The position numbers and the translations under genes were made by a program. 64,000 bases of DNA from Hydnum rufescens UP504 (Eukaryota > Basidiomycota > Agaricomycetes > Cantharellales > Hydnaceae): the NCBI GenBank assembly GCA_014904985.1, contig MU129066.1, positions 5,472-69,471 on the forward strand. Direction: 5' to 3'. A model generated the notes under the pieces. It worked only from the letters and a program-made list of their open reading frames with translations, searched no databases and was not told the DNA's origin. Shown here piece after piece: positions 1 through 10,300 of this stretch; position 1 is the stretch's first letter; each line of letters starts with the position of its first letter.

Positions 1-690
1 GAGATTAAGGACAATCCGAAAAACGATGGATGTTGTGATAAAATGGAAGAACAATGCAAAAAACATACGACGATGCGAAAACGTTGATGATGCGAAAACA
101 GTACAGACCACACAAAAAAAACCGTGGATGGACGACGCCAAAAAATGTAGGATGATGTGAGAAATGGACGACAACGCAAGAGACTGAAGGATGTTGCACA
201 AAAACGTGGAGGATACACTGAAAACCCCGTCAGGGTAGTGGGGCAAAGAGCACAGGACACACGCAAGGACCGATGTGAAGGAAATCCAAGGATAATTCAT
301 GCAACACAAGACAAATGCGAGAACACCATGCGGACGATCAGAAACATGAGGACGAATGTGAGAAACGCGAGGACAATGCAGAAATGGCGAGGGCGATGTG
401 AGAAATGCCGAGGACGATGCGAGAAACATAGGATGGATGCGTAGAAATGTGAGGATGATATGAGAATGCAGGCGATGTAGAAAACCAAGGACGATGCAAA
501 GAAATAGTGAACTGACAGTCCAACGAAACATGATGATGATGTGAGGAATGCAACGATGATGCAGATATGCAAGGGTATGCAAGAAATGTAACGATGGCAA
601 ACAAATGGGAGGATGGCACCGAGAAATGGGTGGACAAGGTGAGAGATGCAAGAATGACATGAGGAGCTATGGCACAATGTGGGGAAACCA
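1..690. repeat. Degenerate ~20-bp minisatellite, left array
   Basis: A loose tandem repeat with consensus close to GAGGACGATGTGAGAAATGC, clearest at 300-450. Because 20 is not a multiple of three, every frame stays open for long stretches and gives low-complexity shadow ORFs rich in Ser, His, Cys and Phe on the minus strand. The reverse complement of this consensus is exactly the consensus of the array at about 21350-22300, so the two arrays are inverted relative to each other. I read them as subterminal repeats of one large transposon; the array runs off the window's left edge. Confidence 0.8.
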
Positions 691-1399
691 GAAGAACAAT
701 GTGAGATATATTAATCTGAAAAGTGCGGCGATCATGGTCTTCTCCCCAGAACCCGGACCAGTAGGGCTTGCCTTGAGAATTTCCCGATTCAAATTACATT
801 ATTGGTCCAAGGGTGGACCACTCAGTAGGATGCCGACTGGAGATGCCAAATTGTGTGCCTGTGCCAGAGTTTTCCCTTCCATAGCTGAGTTGCAGCAGAT
901 GCATGGATGTTGAGCTGCCTTGGGAAGCACTGGGAATTGTAATTGGGTGGCAGGAGGGAAAAGAGAACAAATCAAAGGTCATCGATGAAGGCTGGTCTGT
1001 CGGGCTTGCCGAAGTGTCCCGGGGGGATGTTGTTGAAGGCTGGTTCCCGGGGGGATGTGATCGAAGGCTTGTCCTTGGGGGTGACCATTGTCGAAGCTCG
1101 GTCCGGGGAATTGTCAAGGTGGTTCAGGCACTCTTGAAGTTGGTCCTGGGGGCACATCGTTGAGACCAGCACTGGACATGTTGTCGCAAGCTCGTGCAGC
1201 TGGCACTTTTTGCCACTGCCTAGCAATTTGATCAATGCTGATACATGTGGTACAGCAACAGTTAATATCAGTTGGCATGGGAGGGTTGACAGCTGCATCG
1301 CTACTGTCGTGACCAAGGACTCAATGCTAGGTGTGATATAGTAGAGCCACCTTCGCATGCTTCCTCTGCTCTTATTCTCTGGCTTGCCGGAATTGGAAT
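691..1399. other. No recognisable gene; short degenerate ~30-bp repeats
   Basis: About 700 bp between the minisatellite and the first spliced minus-strand gene. At roughly 990-1120 there are several imperfect copies of a G-rich unit of about 30 bp containing GAAGGCTGG and CCGGGGGGATGT. A 128-codon minus-strand frame spans 972-1358, but it includes this repeat and has no recognised motif. It could be the 3' part of another cargo gene; I cannot support a call. Confidence 0.4.
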
Positions 1400-2335
1400 T
1401 TAGTCTTTCTCGTGGTCACCACTGAAGGTTTTGCAAGTCCTCAAGGTCCTCCAGATATCGCTGAGATGAACTGACGCGGCATAAGGACACCCATCATGAT
1501 CACTCATAATCGAAACGCGCCTTGTCCTTGAGTGACATATTGGCATCCCTATTGTGTATATTATGTAAGAGCAATAAATGTAAGTCCACATTCATTGACG
1601 TACCTGCACTCCATCGACGGACGGCGATAGTGATGTCTGCAGGCTTTTTGTGGAATTTGGAACACAAGAGATGCCAGCCACCCACAGAATTAGATGCATT
1701 GTGATCTAAGTCCACAAATCCTGGTGCCACTCCCCAGTTCATGATTTCCAGTTGATGACCATAAAGAAGATTGGCAAACCTTGCCAAGGAAATCGTTCTT
1801 TGAGAGTAACAAACGGCTCTGCAAATATGTGGTCACATCGGCTCTCTCAGTCTCCAAATACTCATACTTACCTAATAGCCTCCTCAAATGCTTCCCACTC
1901 GATGCCTTGGCCTTCGATATATCGGTGAGTTCAGTGCTCCATACTTTTGCCTGTACAACATCCAGATCAAGCTCAGGCTTCTCAAGTTGAAGGGTATCAT
2001 TATTGACAAAGATATAGAATTGCCATAGGAGTTGGCTGATCAGGCTGTTGATGCTGCTCCAAAATCGCCGCGATGCATCTGTTCTGTAGAAGATGCCATT
2101 CCATGCGGTGGATTTGTCATCATGTGCTTGACCTGTTACCATGAGGATGATTGTGTGTACTCCAACTTCCCCAATACACTGTGCCTGAAGGCGAGTTCAG
2201 TAACAAAGCAACTAAGAGAAGTAAGAACAATTCACTCACTCGCTTCAACATCCCATCCTGTTCAGCAGCCATCAAATGGCTTAGTCCCGCTCCTTCGGTG
2301 GCTTGCTTCATGTCTTCAAGATCGGTCTTGACCAT
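1400..2335 (-). CDS. Unrecognised spliced cargo gene (4 exons, ~256 aa)
   Basis: Function unknown. Four exons join in one frame: 2335-2240, 2184-1872, 1816-1604 and 1548-1400, with three introns of about 55 nt that have GT...AG ends (the second uses an acceptor reading GCAGAG). The product is about 256 aa with no obvious signal peptide or membrane span; segments such as STAWNGIFYRTDASRRFW and RFANLLYGHQLEIMNWGV look like ordinary globular coding sequence. The chosen ATG follows an in-frame TGA three codons upstream, but the frame before that TGA is open again (AYTGDLDEQLSNL) back to the edge of element A at 2389. The true start may therefore lie upstream, with A cutting the gene. It sits inside the presumed KDZ transposon, opposite in orientation to the transposase. 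Confidence 0.6.
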
Positions 2336-2388
2336 CTCCGCTCACAGATTGGAAAGCTGCTCATCCAGGTCACCGGTGTAAGCCAGGC

Positions 2389-2470
2389 TGGTCAGTCACG
2401 GGGGGGACCTAATTTAGGTACCACTTTCGGGGCAGAAAATGGTACCTAATAGTCCCCAAACCTTACGGCC
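2389..2470 (+). repeat. Element A left terminal inverted repeat
   Basis: Matches the reverse complement of 7690-7766 in three blocks: GGTCAGTCA, TTAGGTACCACTT and GGTACCTAA. Small differences, including a G-run at 2400-2406, separate the blocks. The palindromic GGTACC occurs twice within the repeat. Confidence 0.75.
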
Positions 2471-2529
2471 AAAATCAGGCATTTCAATTCAGTTTTTGGG
2501 CCATCTGTTGGCCAATCCATGGCTGTGCT

Positions 2530-2600
2530 AGATTATATATTTATTATTTATTATTATCATTATTATTATTATTATTACTACTATTATTATATACATATTA
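2530..2600. repeat. ATT microsatellite
   Basis: A run of TTA/ATT trinucleotides inside the left arm of element A, downstream (on the minus strand) of the last recognisable intron module. It gives a Tyr-rich shadow frame and no other signal. Confidence 0.85.
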
Positions 2601-2848
2601 TGCTATGTACATATTATCCCCCCCAGGGGTCTGCCACCACAGGGGGGGCATGGTTCCTGCGGGTCACGCACCTGCATACACCCACCACAGTGGGTGGGGT
2701 TCATATGCCCCAGTCGGGGCCAGGTCCATTTGGGCGCTCCCTCGAGGGAGCTGATCTTCATTCATGGGGGCTCGTTCGCGGTTTTCGTTTGCGGCGTGTC
2801 ATTCAGTGGGTTTGTGGTTGGGGGTTTACGCGGGTTCTGGTTCAGGAT

Positions 2849-3934
2849 CTAGAGAAATTAAAAATGAAACATTAGTTCAACAGTAATGCAGCGCAAAAAG
2901 AGCAGCTTACGCTGCTCTTTTTGCGCCACAAGTATAAAAAGAAAATGAAAAAGAAAACTTACCTTCCCCACACCCGCTGCAGTGGGTGTGGGGTACTGGG
3001 ACCCTGTACTCCGGCTTGTACGTACGGCGGGTTGTATGGGCCCTCCCTGCGGTTTTCGTTTGTGGGGGGGTCGTTCGCGGGTTTCGTTCACGGGTTTCGT
3101 TCGCAGGTTTCGTTCGCGGGTTTCTGGTCTGGGGTTCATGCAGCTTCTGGTCCAAGATCTAGAGAAATAATAATAGATTAGTTAAAAATTAATGCAGCGC
3201 AAAAAGAGCAGCTCATGCTGCTCTTTTTGCGCCACAAGAATAAGCAAATAAAAAATAAAACTTACTTGTAGTACCACACACCCGCTGCAGTGGGTGTGGC
3301 ACTCAATCTTGCTGGGGCCGTGTACTTCGCCTCGTGCGTACTCTTGCACGGCCGTTTGTACGGGTGCTCCCTGTGCCCCGTCGTCGGGTGTCGATACACG
3401 GGGTTACGGGGGTTTTCGTGTCGGTATTCGTTCGTGCGAGATATAGGACCTACAATGTATGATTAGATGTTAGTTAAAAATTAAAGCCCACACAAAAAGA
3501 GCAGCTTTCGCTGCTCTTTTTGCGCTGGCTGCAACTACTGGGGGGGGTGGGGACTCACTTTGGATAGTACTACACACCGCATGGCAGGTGTGGTTCCTGG
3601 GGGCCTCATTTGGTGCGTTGCCGGCAGTCTCGGCCTCGCTTAGCACGTTGCCGGCGGTCGCGTTCTCGCTTGGCGTGTTGCCGGTAGTCGCGTCTTCGTT
3701 TGGGCGTTGCTGTTGGCGCGTTGCCGTTGGGTGCGTTTGACACGCCGCCGTTGGGCGTGTTGCCATTGGGCGACGTTTGGGCCCTCGTCGTTTTGCGGGT
3801 TTTTGTCGTGCCTTCGACCAGGCTTCAGTCTAGAATAATAAAGACTCGTCAGTATAAAAATTCAATGCAGCGCAAAAAGAGCAGCTTTCGCTGCTCTTTT
3901 TGCGCCATTGTATCTACTAATCAGAAGAACTCAC
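2849..3934 (-). other. Element A left arm: four hairpin introns in tandem (minus strand)
   Basis: Read on the minus strand, introns lie at 3934-3830, 3558-3450, 3265-3159 and 2962-2849 (105-114 nt). Donors are GTGAGT or GTAAGT, after AAG, AA or CAA. Branch-point-like sequences are TACTGAC, TAACTAAC, TAACTAAT and GAACTAAT. Acceptors are TCTAG or TGTAG. Each intron holds a long stem-loop, with stem GCGCAAAAAGAGCAGC (or close) paired to GCTGCTCTTTTTGCGC and a loop of about 4 nt. The exons between (3559-3829, 3266-3449, 2963-3158) each end 5' of the donor in a second stem-loop of the ACACCCGC / GCGGGTGT type. Coding potential of the exons is weak and frames are interrupted, so the product may be non-coding. 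Confidence 0.7.
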
Positions 3935-4039
3935 CTTGGGACCACACACCCGCAGCGGCGGGTGTGTGGTCGTGTGCCTGCCTTTTCAGGCGATTGCCTG
4001 TTGTGGTTGTGGAGATATGAAAGGAAGATGCGGACTCAA

Positions 4040-4677
4040 CGCCGGCAATTGCCGGTACTTGAAAAGCGCCCAAGGGGTGGTGCTACAAGCGCACGATACA
4101 TATTAATACGACGTGTCTAAATGTGGATTAAATACTATATAGCAAATATTTGTTTAAAAATGCAAAGAAGAAGAAGATAAAAAGTCAGAGCTCAGTAAGG
4201 CACGATATGCCTGATTGCAAAGTGGATTGGGCCACTTCTATGCATCAGAATTGGCCCAAAGTTAAATATATTAGTGGGATATATGCACCCTACATGGGCG
4301 ATTAATTATATCGGATGATTCTGGCATTTTAAATTTTTTCACGCCTTCAATTCCCTATTTAGGGAATTGAAGGTGTGAAAAAATTTAAAATGCCAGAATC
4401 ATCCGATATAATTAATCGCCCATGTAGGGTGCATATATCCCACTAATATATTTAACTTTGGGCCAATTCTGATGCATAGAAGTGGCCCAATCCACTTTGC
4501 AATCAGGCATATCGTGCCTTACCGAGCTCTGACTTTTTATCTTCTTCTTCTTTGCATTTTTAAACAAATATTTGCTATATAGTATTTAATCCACATTTAG
4601 ACACGTTCCATTAATATGTATCGTGCTTGTAGCACCACCCCTTGGGCGCTTTTCAAGTACCGGCAATTGCCAGCAGT
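4040..4677. repeat. Palindromic core of element A
   Basis: The two halves are near-perfect reverse complements about a centre at 4358/4359 (CCCTATTTAGGG). They run out to the shared CCGGCAATTGCC at each side, then diverge. Arms are about 318 bp with only a few small indels. Read outward, each half begins a first exon in opposite directions (minus from about 4101, plus from about 4617). The segment should extrude as a cruciform and is prone to rearrangement. Confidence 0.9.
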
Positions 4678-4769
4678 TGAATTGCACAACTACGCCCCCC
4701 CCACACAGCAACGCCCAGAAAGGCGAGTACACGACCACACACCCGCTGCTGCGGGTGTGTGGTCATAAG

Positions 4770-6020
4770 GTGAGTTTTTTTCTTAGAAGATATAGGTGCA
4801 AAAAGAGTAGCGACAGCTACTCTTTTTGCACTCCTTTGAGTGTTCATACTAACGTTGCTTTTATTATTCCAGATCACGGGTCCAAGGCCTGAGATAACAC
4901 CCACCACACGACATGGGCCTGAACAACAAGAGCCAAAGCAAAAGAAATGACGGGCTGCCCAATGAGTGGCCCCAGGAACCACACCCGCTGCGGCGGGTGT
5001 GGTACTATTTAAGGTGTGTCTCCCCCCCCAATAGATATGGTAGCGCAAAAAGAGCAGCGAATGCTGCTCTTTTTGCGCTGCCTTGAATTTTTAAGTTTAA
5101 CTAATATATATCTTCATATTCTAGGTCACGACATCCGCACGAGTGCCAACCGAAACCACCCAAGTGAAAGCCCGACAAACATCGCCACCGAACGATAAAC
5201 AACGCAAACCAGACACCCGCCACGGCGGGTGTCTGGTTCTATATTTAAGTATTTAATATTTAAGGTATGTAATTTTCGTGTACCCAACGGCGCAAAAAGA
5301 GCAGCGAAAGCTGCTCTTTTTGCGCTGCTTTCAATGTCCCTACTGACTGCTTTAATTTTTCTAGGTGATGGCCTGGTCCCAGGCCCCAAATGAGACCACG
5401 CCAAACGATGAGACCCAACTGGCAGGGCCCAAAAGCACACCGCGAACCCCAAAACACGCCAACACAAACCCGAACGCCAAATGAACCCAGCCAAATGAAC
5501 CCACGCCAAATTGAACCCACGCCAACATGAACCCACGCCCAAATGAACCCACGCCAATGAACCACGCCAAATGAAACCAAGCCAAACAAAACCAAGCCAG
5601 CAAAAACCCAATGCGACGCAAATGCAAAAGGTGGCTACACGCCAAACGAGTGGCCACGCAAACCACACACCCGCCGCAGCTGCGGTGGGTGTGTGTTTGT
5701 AATAAGTAGTGTACCGGAAACGGCGCAAAGAGAGCAGCAGATGCTGCTCTTTTTGTGCTGATTTCAATTTTTAGCTAACATTTATTATTTTCTAGGCTAT
5801 CGTCTGAACCACAAACAGCAACATGAAGACCCGCCGAACGAACGCTCCCCCCCCAAAATGACAACGCCCCCCAAAACAAGTGCGAACGAAACCTGCCAAC
5901 GGACGACTGCCAAGAACACAGCAGACAAAACCCAGGAACGAAAACCCACGACACAAGCAAGACCGCGGGACCCCCGGACGAAGCACACACCCGCTTCGGC
6001 GGGTGTATGCTGATTTTAAG
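4770..6020 (+). other. Element A right arm: tandem hairpin introns and repeated exons (plus strand)
   Basis: Introns are 4770-4872 (GTGAGT, branch TACTAAC, TTCCAG), 5014-5124 (GTGTGT, branch TAACTAAT, TTCTAG), 5265-5364 (GTATGT, branch TACTGAC, TTCTAG) and one ending at 5795 (branch GCTAAC, TTCTAG). The last one's donor near 5694-5697 reads AAGTAGTG, as if one G were lost. Hairpins sit at 4797-4830, 5043-5078, 5290-5325 and 5723-5758. Exons are 4873-5013 (141 nt), 5125-5264 (140 nt), 5365-~5695 and 5796-6020 (225 nt, followed by GTACAA). In the phase set by the first exon, exon 5125-5264 is open almost to its end, and 4873-5013 is open for 25 codons. Each exon ends with an ACACCCGC-type stem-loop. 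Confidence 0.7.
5480..5585 (+). repeat. AATGAACCCACGCCA-type short tandem repeat inside an element A exon
   Basis: About seven imperfect copies of a unit near AATGAACCCACGCC expand the exon that begins at 5365. Because the unit is not a multiple of three in every copy, the reading frame breaks here. The other exons lack it, so it is a local expansion in one module. Confidence 0.7.
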
Positions 6021-6049
6021 GTACAAGGCATCAAAGGGCACAACCCACC

Positions 6050-7320
6050 ATGTTAGGCTCGAGGAATGAAGATAAGATGGGAGGTTGGTGTCACCTCAAT
6101 GTGTTTTTTTTTTCCTTTGTTTATCTTACATTGTCGGTCGTGATGTGGCTCTTCATTATCCTCGCTCTCATCTCTATATCCCCTTAATTCAGTAGTGTAT
6201 GTTCTCCTTGTATTTGTCTCGCGTCGATAAGCCTATGTTGTTTTGGTTTATTAGAGACTGCTTGTTGTGATTCTTTGTGTATTATGGAATTCGATATATA
6301 TTTTATCACAATCCATGTATTATCGCTGCTATATGTGTCTCATTTTCTTGGAATCTCAGTTCCTTTATTCTATCTTTTGTTTTTGTTTTTTCCTATCCAT
6401 TTTGTGAACCGGCGAAAGATGAATATTCTATATGCTCTATTGTTCCTTATCTATCCCGCTATAAATACTATAATCCAGTTCGCCGACCTAGGCCTCTCAT
6501 TTATTTTGCATTATTTACGCGTGATTCCCTCTCTGAATAATATTGTATGTTTAACCCTTTACACTTGCTCGTGCTGTGTTTGTGTTGATTTCCATCAGTT
6601 ATTTTTATAATTTATTTATGCTATCGTAGTGATCTCATTTATAGTGTCAGCGTCTTACTGCTTCTTTTTGTCGTCATTAATATTCGTTTTTATGCTTATT
6701 TATCGATTGATGTTTTATTTGTTGTGTTGGTATTGGTATATGTTGATATTGATTCCATATTAATGACGTATCTACCCTTCTTATCTGGTGTTATCTGATC
6801 GCCGCTGATGTCTCTGTTTCCAAATCGATTCTCCGTCTGTTATATCCGTGTTGTATGTATTCTATCAATGTATCGTGCTCCTCCTCCTAATTATTTATCG
6901 GTCAGCTGGGAGCTGCGGTTGTTGTAGCCCTTTGGCCAATGCTCCCTAATATGGCAGCTATATGCTCCTTGTGTATTCCACACCCATTTCTGTAGTTGTG
7001 GTTGTGTTTTTGCATAATGGTTGTGTTTTTTTGTTTCGTTTAGGCAATGTTGCATCTGAATGTCTGATTCGATGCTCTCTTTCGTGCTCATGATGCTATG
7101 TTTTTTTTTTATATTCTTTATTGTTTATTCGGTTTATTTTCCATATTAGTTGATACGTTCCCTCGTCAACATCCCCTCCTCCCTCTTCTGTATAATATCA
7201 GCCTCATATATCCTCTTGATGATGATGCTATTATGGAATTGGTATCCACATCTCTGTCTTATGTGTTGTGGTGTTTCTTATCTTATTGTTTTAATTATAT
7301 GTATTATATATTCTTGTATT
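6050..7320. other. T-rich, probably low-quality sequence; no gene
   Basis: From about 6090 the composition shifts abruptly to T-rich, with many short T runs and no repeat of the regular module pattern. The ORFs here are hydrophobic and of low complexity (Phe, Leu, Ile, Cys, Tyr), as expected from composition alone. Recognisable element A sequence returns at about 7320. I read this stretch as an unpolished or miscalled continuation of the right arm. Confidence 0.5.
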
Positions 7321-10300
7321 TTATGGACGGTAGCCACACCTGCCAAGTGTTTGTGGTTTTTTTTGTTTTTTGTATTCCTAGGACAGTGCCCACAACCGCT
7401 AGGTTGTTGTGTGGTGCTAACATTTTAAATAAATATAAATAAAATTATATAAACATAAATGAAACACGGGACTGCTGAATGAAACCCGTTGACCCGGGTA
7501 GCCTATGCATAATATAGTGATAATAAATAAATAATATATAATGGATCACATTATCCCCGATAAGCCCGTATGGCCCACTGCAAGTCTGAGATTCTCTAAG
7601 TTCCAGTTCGCCAATTTTCAGCAATTTTCGCCATTTCGGCCAATTCTGGCCAGGAGGTGAAAATCATAAAAATGGCCATTTCGGCCGAAATATGGATGGA
7701 CCTACTTAGGTACCATTATCTGCCCCAGAAGTGGTACCTAACTAGGTAGGCTTAGATGACTGACCAAGGTGGGACAATTCGAATATTCAGGTCCAGGGAA
7801 ATGAAGGTCTTTCTGGTTAATAGAAAATCCCAATGAACAGTGGTTGCTCAAGGGAATAGATCAGTGTCACAAAATTAAGATGTCAAGGCCACACCCTGAA
7901 GTCGTCCTCTTGACTATTCAGTCTTAATGCGGCTGTACACAGTCTTGACAAGTGGAAATCTCTCCAGACAGCAGCAATACTTCAGTGCCTCAGACTGTGA
8001 TAGGGGGAAAAACCAAATATTTACATGCCCCCTCCCTTTATATACATTTCAGACCACAATTAAAAATTCTTAAGAAAAGCGGAGATAAGGGAAGCATAAT
8101 GAAAAGAAATGAAGTCAAAAGCTTCACAAAATGGTGGAATATTCAAGAATCAAGTGAAAAAGAGACAAAAACACTTTACAAGGCATTCCTCCCTTGAAAC
8201 TGGATAGATTCCCTTAAGGAAAGGTGGAATAGGTCGTCCTGAGTGCCCTTTGCATCGGAATTAAGGGCCGGAACCAATTTGTCATTTGTTGTGTGGAGCA
8301 AGGGGGGAGTCATGAGGAAGGGTTGTCTTGTGAAAAATGGAGTTCACGTCCATTCGTTTGCCCTTGGTACCATTCGATGCGCATTTTTAACAGCTTTCCG
8401 GGTGTGGTACTAGTGAACGAATCCAATAAGAATTGGCTTCGAAAATCAAGAAATACTCCTTTAGAGTATGAATCATAGAAAATATTGTTACAGGACCGCA
8501 TTTTTAATTCGTTCGTTTTGTGTTGGTACCGTTCGATAGGTACGATTCGTATCTTTCTGGGCGCGGTCGTTCCGAGTCGATCCGATCAAAAATGACGGAG
8601 AAATTCGAAAATACTCCTTTAGAGTGACATAATCCCTTTCTGGATCATGTGACAGGTCCGCGGGTCCAGAACGAAGGCCAGGCACAGTCCGCATCATTAC
8701 ATAATCACAATTCTTTGCCCTCAAGGCAAAGGAATGACGTGGAATAATAGGTTTCGGACATATAAATTTGGATTGTTTCTCCAATGAATGAACAGCTTGA
8801 AAATTAAGGATCGGCGTTGTTTTTTTTTTTTTTTTTTTTTTTTTTTTGGTACCGATTTTTTTGATGATTTCTAGTCCATTTGTTTGGTGTGTAAATAATC
8901 TGTCGCTTCGGTATGTGTGTTCTTATTGTTTATTGGTGTATTTTTTTTATCCGCTTCCTACATTTCCTGTGGTCTCATTATTATATCATGTGCTCATGCT
9001 TGTATCATTTTCTTCTTATGTCCATGTGACAGTATTCTTTATTATCTACTGCTTGCGCCATTATAATTTATTTTATTTTTTATGTCTAGCACAAGTAAAT
9101 CAACAATATAGCTATATTTATCGTATGCCATCTTTCACCGAAGAGGATTGGATGTCTTTATGTTATATCGGTGTCATCTCCATATTCTATTTTCTTCTAT
9201 GACGCTCTCCTTCTCAATTTCTCAGGCAATCACTGAGGATTGGAGTTGTTTGTCCTTTCAGTAATTCCTTATACTTTGTATGATATCATGCTTCTTATTT
9301 TCTCTTGTTGTGTTGCGAGATCCTCCATAAAAAATGGCTCTTGAGCTATAGTTTTATGCTCCTTCTTTTTTGTTTTTTTTATCGTCTCCTATGTTTGTAT
9401 CTGTCTATATTATTTTTTTTATGGTCTGTAGATTGTATTTTTATTTTATAGTTCCGCGGCACAAGTCGGGATCTCCGTAATCCCATCCACAGACATTATT
9501 ATGTTAGATCTTGCCCGTGTTTTTCTCTTTGGTATCTTATTTATCGCTCCCCCCCAAGACCGCAATGTTGTGTTTTTTCTTTTGGTATGCGGTACCGCCG
9601 CGTGAGCGTACATGGTACGATAGAATATATTTTTCTTTTCGTTATCTGTCTATAAGTCCCTCTGGCTCCCAATGACCTATCATCATTCCTTAGGTCATAT
9701 CATCATTTTTGTTTTGTGGATGATAGTGGAATCCTAATGCTATATTATGTTATGTTCGTCTTTGCTATCACAGTCTATCGTGGTTTGTTCAAATCAAGAT
9801 GTGATTGTTTTGTCCTCTGTAATTTATTTTTCAATTCATCTTGTTGTTCTGTTTCGCTATGATTTCCTTCCATTTGCATGATCTATTGTGTGTTGATTCT
9901 GATTATTGGGTATGAGTATGATTTCTTTTTTCTATATGTATGTAGATCTACTCATGTAAATTAGCATCAATATTCTGTTATCCTGGTATTTTTTTTTTAT
10001 CGTTTCCATCTATTATCAATAGAAGCGAAATCGGTTTCACTCTATCAGTCTATTCCTTTATGTATTTTGGGCTAGTTGTTTTGGTAGAGACGGAATTGCT
10101 CTTTGTTAACAAATCTCAGATTCCATCCAACAATGAAAAATAAACAAAAAACGAAACTGCAGTTCACTCCAGGTATGTAGTTCAATGACGAGTCCTGTTT
10201 GCCAACTTCTGGGTCAAAGTTCTACACCAAGCTGTGGGAGAAAACTGGAGTAGCGCTGCATAGGATTCCAGGCTTCAAGATGAGCAGGGATTCCCCAACT

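Larger units (their letters stand above)
2389..7766. mobile_element. Element A: palindromic foldback transposon of exon-intron modules
   Basis: The ends are inverted repeats. The left end reads TGGTCAGTCA, and the reverse complement of the right end reads TGGTCAGTCA, then CTAAGCCTACCTAGTTAGG. Both continue with a GGTACCACTT / GGGGCAGA / GGTACCTAA block. The interior has a near-perfect palindromic core at 4040-4677, with exon-intron modules on the minus strand to its left and on the plus strand to its right. No convincing target-site duplication is visible. From about 6050 the sequence is low quality, and the right end occurs again at 11776 after the N gap, so the true length of the right arm is uncertain. 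It appears inserted into a cargo gene of the host element. No transposase is encoded, so it would be non-autonomous. Confidence 0.75.

Noticed and set aside
157..677. ORFs of 95-126 codons on both strands
   Set aside because: Same cause: minisatellite array in the opposite orientation.
2891..5758. Regularly spaced near-identical palindromes resembling a CRISPR array
   Set aside because: The repeats are 34-36 nt stem-loops inside introns, spaced about 240-380 bp apart with related sequence between them, in two orientations in a eukaryotic genome. No spacers of uniform size and no cas genes.
5126..5767. 213-codon minus-strand ORF rich in Trp, Gly, Phe and Leu
   Set aside because: It runs antisense through two introns, their hairpins and the AATGAACCC repeat of element A; the composition is that of the repeat.
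6275..7442. Hydrophobic plus-strand ORFs that could suggest a membrane protein
   Set aside because: The whole stretch is T-rich with a composition break at both sides and lies in the low-quality part near the gap; hydrophobicity follows from T content.
8846..9202. 118-codon hydrophobic ORF
   Set aside because: It aligns with about 12820-13100 in the cleaner copy, where no such frame exists; it is produced by inserted T bases.
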